12,574 bases of DNA from DAORIO01 sp964384645 (GTDB lineage Bacteria > Patescibacteriota > Minisyncoccia > Phycocordibacterales > UBA9973): assembly GCA_964384645.1 (NCBI GenBank), contig CAYLKL010000012.1:1-12574 (forward strand), in the 5' to 3' direction. Each line of letters starts with the position of its first letter. Position 1 is the first letter of the stretch. The translations under genes and the position numbers were made by a program. Of this stretch, positions 7,284 through 12,574 are shown piece after piece. Under the pieces are notes generated by a model, which was given only the letters and a program-made list of their open reading frames with translations, had not been told where the DNA came from and ran no database searches.

Positions 7284-9155
7284 AACTCGCCCCGCCTTCA
7301 AATTTAATTAATTCACTTGGTAATCCAGTTAAAAATTCACTTGGTATTCTGAATTCTCTGTTTCCGTAAATCGTGCGCACGTTCGCTGTACTTAGATAAA
7401 GTTTTCTTTTTGCACGAGTAAGTGCTACATAAAATAGTCTCCTCTCTTCTTCTTTGTCTTCTGTTCGCATTGCTTCACGAACTCTTGCGTGTGGGAATAG
7501 GTCCATTTCAAGCCCAACAATAAAAACAGTATCAAATTCAAGTCCTTTAGATGAGTGAACTGTCATTAGTCGAACGCCCGTAGACTTTGCTTTGTCGAGA
7601 GTATCAGCGTCGCTATGAAGAGCCGCTTCATCTAGAAAGGCTGTCATCCCTTCAATGTTTCCAAGATGGTCAAATTTTTTAGCTAGTGTTACAAGCTCTT
7701 CTAGGTTTTCAAGTCTTTCTACTCCGCTTTCAGTATTGTCACTTAGGTCTGCCTCAAGCCCAGATCGAGTAATTGCGTATTTTACTGTTTCTGAAGGTGT
7801 GTTTTTCTGCATAAAATCATTTAGGTCGTCTAAAATTTTGTAAAAATTTAATACAGACAACTTTGTTTTTGTTGGCAATGTGTCTAATTGTCCAGAAAAA
7901 ATCTTCGCAATAGCTACTTTTCCAAGTCCACGCGCAGGAGAATTAATAATNNNNNNNNNNTTACTTCGCCTAATATTGATTTATCCATACCAGCACGTAA
8001 ATAAGAAATTAAATCTTTAACCTCTTTTCTTTCAAAGAACCGAACTCCAAGAACGGTGTAAGGTACAGAGTTTCCAAGCATGGCTTCTTCAATAACGCGA
8101 GATTGAAAGTTCGCACGATAAAGTACGGCAATTTCTTCTGGTTTTATTCCGTTCGCTATTAAGTTTAGACATTCGTTCGCAACGTAGTGAGCTTCTGCCA
8201 TTTCGTTGTAGGTAATAGCATAAGTTGCCTGCTCCCCGTCTTCGTTTTCAGTTTTTAAAATTTTAGGAATACGTAAAGTATTTTTTTCTATTGTATGATT
8301 TGCTAATTCTAAAATTGTTTTAGTTGAACGATAATTTTGTTCCAAGAAAACAATTTTTGCACCCGGCCAATCTCTTTCGAATCTTAAAATATTTTGGATA
8401 TTTGCTCCGCGCCAACCATAAATATTTTGATCCGCATCTCCAACAACACAAAGATTTCTGTCTGGCCCAACTAGCATTTTTACAATATTGTATTCAAGAT
8501 TGTTTGTGTCTTGGTATTCGTCAACGTGAACGTATTTGAATGTTTGGTGATAAAAATTTCGTATGTCTGGTCGAGTTAAAAGTTTGTAACAAACAACAAG
8601 TAAATCATCAAAATCTAAAACACCATCTTTTCGGCATTCTTTTTCGTACTCTCTCCAAACAGAAGAAGCGATTTCTTCCATACTACTTTTTGCACTGTCT
8701 TCAAGAGATTCGGGTGTTAGTAGATCTTGTTTTGCTTTGGCGATAATTCTTTTTATTTTATCTGGCGCAATTTCTTTTGGGTCGTAACCTAAGTTTTTCA
8801 AAGCTTGTTTCATGCGGGAATCGGTCTCGCTTCCATCAAGTATTGAGAAACTTTTTGAAAGACCAACGCTTTGGGCATTTTCACGGATGATTTTTACAGA
8901 CAAGGAGTGAAAAGTTTTAAGCACAGGCATTCCGCCTTCTTTTATTTTTGACTCAACTCGCTCCCTCATTTCAGCTGCGGCTTTATTTGTAAATGTAATA
9001 CCTAAAATATTCTCACCCCGTGTTCCCTGACTAATTAGATGAATTATCCTCTCTACGATTGTTTTTGTTTTGCCGGCTCCGGCACCTGCGACAATTAAAA
9101 GAGGGCCTTCTGTGCACATCACTGCCTCTTTTTGTTTGTCGTTAAGATTTTCCAT
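7243..9155 (-). CDS. UvrD/PcrA/Rep-type superfamily 1A DNA helicase, split by assembly gap
   Basis: This is an ATP-dependent 3'-5' helicase for repair or replication-conflict resolution. The first part (9155 to the gap, 398 residues) has Q-motif region LNDKQKEAV (4-12), Walker A GAGAGKT (24-30), motif Ia TFTNKAAAEM (54-63), motif II VDEYQDTN (211-218), motif III VVGDADQNIYGWRG (237-250) and motif IV LEQNYRST (271-278). After the gap (7950-7243, 235 residues) come IINSPARGLGK, motif V VHSSKGLEFDTVFIVGL and motif VI FYVALTRAKRKLY. The frames differ across the ten N; an in-frame join needs a true gap of 3n+2 bases, and one missing codon would fit the family. The total of about 634 aa is shorter than PcrA/UvrD (about 720), lacking the usual C-terminal extension. 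It may be UvrD or PcrA. An extended -10 lies just ahead of the ATG. Confidence 0.93.
7951..7960. other. Scaffold gap (10 N) inside the helicase gene
   Basis: Ten N join two contigs within the uvrD-like gene. Conserved protein on both sides (SILGEV before, IINSPARGLGK after) suggests little sequence is missing. The resulting frame change is attributable to the placeholder length. Confidence 0.95.
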
Positions 9156-9161
9156 CAGTAA

Positions 9162-9170
9162 ACTATAACA
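9162..9170 (-). promoter_or_regulatory. Extended -10 (TGTTATAGT) immediately before the uvrD ATG
   Basis: On the minus strand TGTTATAGT ends at 9162, with six bases before the A of the ATG at 9155. Initiation would fall on or next to the start codon, giving a leaderless mRNA, in line with the absence of a Shine-Dalgarno sequence. It abuts the 14-bp palindrome 9170-9183, a possible operator. No clear -35 is seen. A second minus-strand TATAAT at 9345-9340 is an alternative with a leader of about 180 nt. Confidence 0.4.
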
Positions 9171-9183
9171 TTTGACCTCAAAT

Positions 9184-9263
9184 ATTAGTAAACTAGTATG
9201 TTAGTAATTAGAAAGTTGTTTTTCATTTTTTTCTATACTAATTTACTAATTACAAACATACTA
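9184..9263. repeat. AT-rich inverted repeat of the TTAGTAAA(T/C)TAGTA family
   Basis: An 18-nt arm at 9194-9211 (TAGTATGTTAGTAATTAG) is matched in inverse orientation at 9246-9263 with one mismatch. The 14-mer TTAGTAAA(C/T)TAGTA occurs at 9184-9197 (plus) and 9249-9236 (minus), and again at 10572-10585. No T-run follows the hairpin, so it is not an obvious terminator. Confidence 0.75.
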
Positions 9264-9288
9264 AGATATTCATAAATTGGACATTTTC

Positions 9289-9314
9289 GGGTATTGTGGG
9301 CTATCCACAGACCC
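9289..9314. repeat. Dyad just upstream of the M23 promoter -35
   Basis: GGGT (9289-9292) and TGTGG (9295-9299) pair with CCACA (9305-9309) and ACCC (9311-9314) around a GCTAT centre, with small internal bulges. The right half holds CTATCCACA, one base from the DnaA-box consensus. Its place two bases before the -35 suggests an operator or activator site. No regulator can be named. Confidence 0.4.
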
Positions 9315-9316
9315 TA

Positions 9317-9344
9317 TTGACTTAAGAATTCGTTAGCTTATTAT
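9317..9344 (+). promoter_or_regulatory. Sigma-70-like promoter of the M23 peptidase gene
   Basis: TTGACT (9317-9322), a 16-nt spacer, then TATTAT (9339-9344): 5/6 matches to each consensus hexamer. Predicted initiation near 9351 gives a leader of about 78 nt before the TTG start at 9429. Confidence 0.6.
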
Positions 9345-9372
9345 ACATAAGCAGACCTGGCTGACGATCAGA

Positions 9373-9398
9373 AAAAAGCCTTTAAAATAAGGGTTTTT
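9373..9398. terminator. Terminator-like hairpin in the M23 leader (possible attenuator)
   Basis: A5 (9373-9377) pairs with T5 (9394-9398). Inside it, after a G-G mismatch, CCTT (9379-9382) pairs with AAGG (9389-9392) around a TAAAAT loop. The structure could work in both directions. It lies between the predicted start of transcription and the translation start. It could be an attenuator, a minus-strand terminator, or chance in an AT-rich frame that may itself be coding. Confidence 0.35.
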
Positions 9399-9428
9399 AC
9401 GAAAAGAAGACTCAGAAATGGATGGAAT

Positions 9429-10556
9429 TTGGTGTTACTTTGGTTCGCTGAAGGACAGCAGGTTCGAGATAAACTTATAGCAAAAAAAATAAAAAAAGAC
9501 GGCTCTAAACTAACAATCTCTAGCCGATCTAACATATTGAAAAAAGTCCTTATTTCCCTTGTGTTTGGCCCAACGGTCTTCATTGGGGCTTTTTCTATTC
9601 TAAATCCAAAAATAGCAGAAGCTAGTTTTTTGGATTTTTTTGGAAGAATTACAAAGGCTCAGGAGGAAGATTTTGTTAACAAGGAGTCTTTACAGACAAT
9701 GCAAATCCTAGAAGCCCCACTTATGAGAGACCCAAAGGATTCTGTTATAGGCGATAATGTTTTTATATACGAAGACTCTCTGATTGGAGAAATTGGCCCA
9801 AGTGGATCTATTGCGAATGTTTATGAAGAATCTTCTACTGGGGAGATTTCTGTGTATGTTGTACGTGAAGGAGACACCCTCGCAACTGTAGCAAAGATGT
9901 TTGGCGTTTCTACGAATACTATTAAATGGTCAAACGATCTTAAGAGTAACAGTCTAAAGGTTGGCACAAGACTTACAATCTTGCCCGTATCTGGTGTAAC
10001 GCACACTGTTCAAAAGGGAGATACAATTTCAAGCATAGCTAAAAAATATAATGGAGATGTTGATGAAATAACTGAATTTAACGACCTTTCAACTGGGAAA
10101 ATTGCCATCGGGGACAAAATTATCATTCCAAACGGTGAAATAACAGCTAGTGCCCCATCTAAAGTTGCAGTAAAAACACCTGTTATCTCTACAAGTAAAA
10201 TACCTACTTATTCTGGGTATTACATGTTGCCGGCAAAAGGAATAAGAACTCGAGGTGTGAAACCGGGACACAAAGGAGTAGACATCGCAAACTCTATTGG
10301 AACTTCTATCAATGCATCAGCAGGTGGACGAGTAATTGTTGCCGATAGTCAGGGTTATAACGGAGGATTCGGAAAATATGTTGTTATTTCACACAATAAC
10401 GGTACACAAACTCTTTATGCTCATATGAATGAAGTTGTGGCAACTGTTGGATCACTCGTTGAACAAGGAGACTTGATCGGTAAAATGGGAAATACTGGAA
10501 AATCAACTGGTCCTCACTTGCACTTTGAAGTTCGAGGAGCAAAAAATCCGTTCTAG
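9429..10556 (+). CDS. LysM-LysM-M23 peptidoglycan endopeptidase
   Basis: This is a 375-aa exported or membrane-anchored cell-wall hydrolase. A hydrophobic segment (about 40-58, ending AEA at 63-65) acts as signal peptide or anchor. LysM 1 spans about 142-187 (YVVREGDT...) and LysM 2 about 191-236 (HTVQKGDT...), both binding glycan. The C-terminal peptidase M23 domain (about 264-375) has zinc ligands His281 and Asp285 (GHKGVD) and His365, with catalytic His332 (YAHM) and His363 in HLHFEV. It should cut peptide cross-links during growth or division. The start is unsure. TTG 9429 is the first permitted codon and has GGATGGA ahead of it; an internal TTG at 9537 would give a compact signal peptide, MKKVLISLVFG. 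The frame stays open upstream to 9351. It has its own promoter and terminator. Confidence 0.9.
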   Translation: MVLLWFAEGQQVRDKLIAKKIKKDGSKLTISSRSNILKKVLISLVFGPTVFIGAFSILNPKIAEASFLDFFGRITKAQEEDFVNKESLQTMQILEAPLMRDPKDSVIGDNVFIYEDSLIGEIGPSGSIANVYEESSTGEISVYVVREGDTLATVAKMFGVSTNTIKWSNDLKSNSLKVGTRLTILPVSGVTHTVQKGDTISSIAKKYNGDVDEITEFNDLSTGKIAIGDKIIIPNGEITASAPSKVAVKTPVISTSKIPTYSGYYMLPAKGIRTRGVKPGHKGVDIANSIGTSINASAGGRVIVADSQGYNGGFGKYVVISHNNGTQTLYAHMNEVVATVGSLVEQGDLIGKMGNTGKSTGPHLHFEVRGAKNPF

Positions 10557-10570
10557 GATGTTTAAAGTAT

Positions 10571-10595
10571 TTTAGTAAATTAGTAATTAGTATAT
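10571..10595 (+). repeat. Third copy of the TTAGTAAATTAGTA repeat, beside a scaffold gap
   Basis: TTAGTAAATTAGTA (10572-10585) is identical to the minus-strand copy at 9249-9236, and is followed by ATTAGTATA. It ends 5 nt before the ten-N gap, as expected if a multi-copy repeat broke the assembly. Confidence 0.65.
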
Positions 10596-10600
10596 CGGTA

Positions 10601-10610
10601 NNNNNNNNNN
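10601..10610. other. Scaffold gap (10 N)
   Basis: Ten N lie between the repeat and a terminator downstream of the M23 gene. The true length is unknown, so missing sequence, including more repeat or a small gene, cannot be excluded. Confidence 0.95.
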
Positions 10611-10638
10611 AATCCCCTCTCCTGAGGGATTTTTGTTT
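10611..10638 (+). terminator. Rho-independent terminator after the M23 gene
   Basis: AATCCC (10611-10616) and TC (10618-10619) pair with GA (10624-10625) and GGGATT (10626-10631) around a TCCT loop, with one bulged C. A T-rich tail follows (TTTTT, G, TTT). The 5' side starts at the gap edge, so the stem may be longer. Confidence 0.7.
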
Positions 10639-10641
10639 ACC

Positions 10642-10669
10642 TTGACTTTTATTTATTTTATGCTACAAT
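10642..10669 (+). promoter_or_regulatory. Strong promoter of the Nudix gene
   Basis: TTGACT (10642-10647), a 16-nt spacer and TACAAT (10664-10669) with a TGC extension directly ahead: 5/6 matches in both hexamers plus extended -10. The layout matches the M23 promoter. Predicted initiation near 10676 gives a leader of about 33 nt, A-rich with only a weak GAAGAA before the ATG. Confidence 0.75.
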
Positions 10670-10708
10670 AAAAGAAGACAAAATTCCCTAACAAAAAAAT
10701 ACGAAGAA

Positions 10709-11353
10709 ATGATAGATACAAAATATTCCCCAAACAATATAACATCTGAAATAGTACCCGAAAGGGAAATAGATAGATGGTTAAATCAATCAGACAATGG
10801 AGAATCAATTGCTAAAAGCGGTCCAAACGTAGGAAAACGTCAAAAATTATTTGCATGCGTTGGTATTGTGCACCGCTTAAGCAAAGACGGAAATAGTATA
10901 GAATTCGCTATACTAAATTGTCGTTGCCCAATAGATGTACATATGGTGCATAATAAATTTCCCGGCGGAGGTTCAGAATTTGGCGAAAAGGCGTTCGACA
11001 CTGTCACAAGGGAGGTTGTGGAAGAATTGGAAATTCCCTTGGAAATTGTTAAGGGATTGGATTTTGAAATTCTGAGAAATAGCGCTATTTATAAAAAGAA
11101 CAATGGAGAGATTGTTAATATTCTGATGTTCTTTTTGGCAAAAAATCCCCTTAAAAATTTTGAACTACCAGAGTTTAATGGTAATGATGATATTGAAATA
11201 AAGGGAAGAGAATGGTTAACTTTGGACAAGCTACTTTCAAAAACAGAATATCCAGGACTTTTTTATAATCACAGGAAGGCGCTTCCTGGAGCTATAAAAA
11301 AACTTGTAGATAGTATACCCGAGTACGGATGGGTTTTAAGAAAATTCATCTGA
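10709..11353 (+). CDS. Nudix hydrolase, substrate unknown
   Basis: This 214-aa protein is predicted to cleave a nucleoside diphosphate linked to another group, using divalent metal bound by the Nudix box. The box at 87-109 reads G-x5-E-x7-REVVEELEI (Gly87, Glu93, Arg101, Glu102, Glu105, Glu106). All metal-binding positions are intact, but the usual late Gly is Glu108. The preceding FPGGG (84-88) is typical. About 45 residues precede the first core strand (KLFACVGIVHRL), longer than minimal Nudix proteins, and about 75 follow the box after a conserved-looking hydrophobic strand (IVNILMFFLA). It is a single-gene unit with its own promoter and terminator. The specificity (NTP clean-up, ADP-ribose, sugar nucleotide) cannot be read from the sequence. 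It stops with TGA. Confidence 0.88.
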   Translation: MIDTKYSPNNITSEIVPEREIDRWLNQSDNGESIAKSGPNVGKRQKLFACVGIVHRLSKDGNSIEFAILNCRCPIDVHMVHNKFPGGGSEFGEKAFDTVTREVVEELEIPLEIVKGLDFEILRNSAIYKKNNGEIVNILMFFLAKNPLKNFELPEFNGNDDIEIKGREWLTLDKLLSKTEYPGLFYNHRKALPGAIKKLVDSIPEYGWVLRKFI

Positions 11354-11358
11354 CCAGC

Positions 11359-11392
11359 GAAAGAGCAACGAAATTTTTCGTTGCTCTTTTTT
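11359..11392 (+). terminator. Strong terminator between Nudix gene and comM (possibly bidirectional)
   Basis: GAGCAACGAAA (11363-11373) pairs perfectly with TTTCGTTGCTC (11376-11386); flanking A/T pairs extend the stem, and a plus-strand run of six T (11387-11392) follows. It begins 5 nt after the Nudix stop. The T-run overlaps the comM stop codon on the other strand. Read from the minus strand the hairpin is followed only by TTTCGC, so termination of comM there would be weaker. Confidence 0.9.
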
Positions 11393-12574
11393 ATTCTTTC
11401 AACCGATATTGAATTGCTTCTAGTATATGTTTGTCTTTTATGGTGTCAGATTCTTCAAGGTCGGCAATGGTTCTCCCTACTTTTATCAATCGGTGGAAAC
11501 TTCGCGCCCAAAGGCCAAGCCTTTCGGCGCTCGATTTTAATATTTCCATCGCAGAAGGTTCGATATTTAATTTATCTATATCTTTCGCGGAAACTTCGCT
11601 ATTTGTTTTATATGGAAGACCGAGTTTTTGGAATCTTTCGTCTTGAATTTTTCGAGCCTGAACAACTTTTTCTTTTAGAGTTTTTGTTGAATTTTTTTCG
11701 TCTCGTGTTTTATCTGTAAGTGCATCATATGAAATATCTGCAACTTCCATTTTTAAATCTATTCTGTCCAAAATTGGTCCAGATATTTTTTTAGTATATC
11801 GAATCAGATCGTTGGGATTGCAAACGCACCTTTTTTTCTTTGATCCAAAATAGCCACACGGGCAAGGATTCATGGAAGAAATTAAAATAAACTTTGCTGG
11901 AAATATTGCTGTACCTTTTGATCTGGCGACTCTGATATGTCCTTCTTCAAGTGGTTCGCGTAGAGATTCTATTACTCTTCTGTCGAACTCTGGAAACTCA
12001 TCCAAAAATAAAACTCCGCGATGAGACAATGTTATTTCTCCTGGTTTCGGTGTTGTGCCACCTCCGACAATACTTACATATGAAGATGTATGATGCGGTG
12101 CTCGAAACGGTCTGTCTGTTACAATTCCGCGGTTTGTTCCTACAACAGAATGAATTCCAGTTAGTTCAACTATTTCATCTTTTTTAAGTGGTGGCAAAAT
12201 TGAAGCAAGTGCTTTTGCTAGCATTGTTTTTCCTGTTCCGGGTGGTCCATACAAAAGCGCATTGTGTCCACCAGATGCTGATATTAGAAGCCCCCTCTTT
12301 GCGCCATCTTGTCCTTTTATGTCAGCAAAATCAAAATTACTAATGCTCTCTATTTTTTCTAATTCTATTTCTTCAATATTGTTTAAAATCTTTCCTTCGG
12401 TTTTTTGTAAATGATGCACGAGTTCAGCAAGATTGTTTATTGGATAAATTTTTATACCGCTTATCAAACTCGCCTCTTCTTTATTTTTTTCAGGAATAAA
12501 TGCTTCCTTTATATTATTTGCAACTGCAACTTTAAGCATTGGCAATATTCCGCGCACAGATTGAACTTCTCCAT
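11391..12574 (-). CDS. comM: ComM/YifB-family AAA+ ATPase (Mg-chelatase-like), 5'-truncated by window end
   Basis: Family members are AAA+ motors; ComM drives branch migration during natural transformation in Gram-negative bacteria. About 393 residues are visible of the usual 500 or so, and the frame runs off at 12574. The upstream residues GEVQS continue the family pattern (GE...RGxLP), so the GTG at 12557 is not the start. Numbering from that GTG: Walker A GPPGTGKT (104-111), RPFRAPHH (149-156), Walker B GVLFLDEF (181-188), SSMNPCPCG (227-235) with further Cys244 and Cys246 that may bind metal, arginine-finger region SGPILDRIDL (259-268) and the C-terminal ARSFHRLIKVGRTIADLE (351-368). It is convergent with the Nudix gene. 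A role in DNA uptake fits a lineage with pilus genes but is inference. Confidence 0.93.
   Translation of the reverse strand, partial: GEVQSVRGILPMLKVAVANNIKEAFIPEKNKEEASLISGIKIYPINNLAELVHHLQKTEGKILNNIEEIELEKIESISNFDFADIKGQDGAKRGLLISASGGHNALLYGPPGTGKTMLAKALASILPPLKKDEIVELTGIHSVVGTNRGIVTDRPFRAPHHTSSYVSIVGGGTTPKPGEITLSHRGVLFLDEFPEFDRRVIESLREPLEEGHIRVARSKGTAIFPAKFILISSMNPCPCGYFGSKKKRCVCNPNDLIRYTKKISGPILDRIDLKMEVADISYDALTDKTRDEKNSTKTLKEKVVQARKIQDERFQKLGLPYKTNSEVSAKDIDKLNIEPSAMEILKSSAERLGLWARSFHRLIKVGRTIADLEESDTIKDKHILEAIQYRLKE

Larger units (their letters stand above)
9156..9428. other. Divergent intergenic region, uvrD / M23 peptidase
   Basis: No convincing gene is seen in these 273 nt. From left to right they hold an extended -10 for uvrD, a 14-bp palindrome ATTTGA-CC-TCAAAT (9170-9183), inverted TTAGTAAA-type repeats (9184-9263), a GC-rich dyad (9289-9314), a sigma-70-like plus-strand promoter (9317-9344) and a terminator-like hairpin (9373-9398). 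The plus frame of the M23 gene is open back to 9351 but contains no ATG, GTG or TTG before 9429. Confidence 0.7.

Noticed and set aside
7243..9155. Helicase as a degraded pseudogene
   Set aside because: All helicase motifs are present and the only break coincides exactly with the N run.
9194..9263. AT-rich hairpin as a rho-independent terminator
   Set aside because: No T-run follows on either strand, and no gene ends there; both neighbours start from this region.
9301..9309. DnaA box (CTATCCACA), hinting at a replication origin
   Set aside because: It is a single site with one mismatch, without a cluster of boxes and without dnaA or dnaN nearby; it is better explained as half of the dyad before the M23 promoter.
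9368..9583. 71-aa minus-strand ORF opposite the M23 N-terminus
   Set aside because: It overlaps the coding-like start of the M23 frame and its leader hairpin and shows no domain or start signal.
11351..11353. Possible recoding of TGA, as in some Patescibacteria
   Set aside because: TGA ends the Nudix frame five bases before a strong terminator, and all long frames are intact with the standard bacterial code.
1..12574. CRISPR arrays, tRNA or rRNA genes, insertion sequences
   Set aside because: No regularly spaced repeats, cloverleaf-forming segment or transposase-like frame was seen on either strand.

Overview
The window looks like a chromosomal piece from a member of the Candidate Phyla Radiation (Patescibacteria), most likely a Parcubacteria/Paceibacteria-type lineage. 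The basis is AT-rich DNA, tightly packed genes with hardly any Shine-Dalgarno sequences, and a secretion/pilus cluster (PrgI-like, VirB6/TrbL-like, large secreted proteins) next to rsmA, an arrangement I associate with these genomes. This placement is inference from gene content. TGA ends the Nudix gene and no long frame needs it read as sense, so nothing suggests the recoded-TGA lineages. Two runs of ten N (7951-7960 and 10601-10610) are scaffold gaps.

From about 9155 down to 1, all genes lie on the minus strand and are nearly contiguous. In transcription order they are: a UvrD/PcrA helicase (split by a gap, probably intact in the organism), the 16S rRNA dimethyltransferase RsmA, a small secreted Pro-rich protein, a membrane-anchored protein with a thrombospondin-type-3 calcium motif, a 675-aa secreted protein, an 824-aa VirB6/TrbL-like polytopic protein with an N-terminal FN3-like domain and a charged C-terminal tail, a 169-aa acidic soluble protein, and the first 16 codons of a PrgI-family protein. 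The last six look like the envelope part of a type IV secretion or conjugation-like apparatus. Its ATPases (VirB4/TraC type) would be expected beyond position 1.

A divergent intergenic region (9156-9428) separates uvrD from a plus-strand LysM-LysM-M23 peptidoglycan hydrolase (9429-10556). It holds an AT-rich repeat family, dyads, promoter candidates and a terminator-like hairpin in the hydrolase leader. A second intergenic region (10557-10708) contains another copy of the repeat, a gap, a terminator and a strong promoter for a Nudix hydrolase (10709-11353). A strong hairpin terminator then separates the Nudix gene from a convergent, 5'-truncated comM/yifB-family AAA+ gene (11391 to the window end).

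The most striking non-coding signal is a perfect 47-nt palindrome (40-86). It contains both an extended -10 promoter and the start codon of the PrgI gene. It could separate read-through transcripts, with the start codon buried in a long hairpin, from internally initiated leaderless transcripts. The uvrD start has a similar extended -10 just ahead of its ATG.
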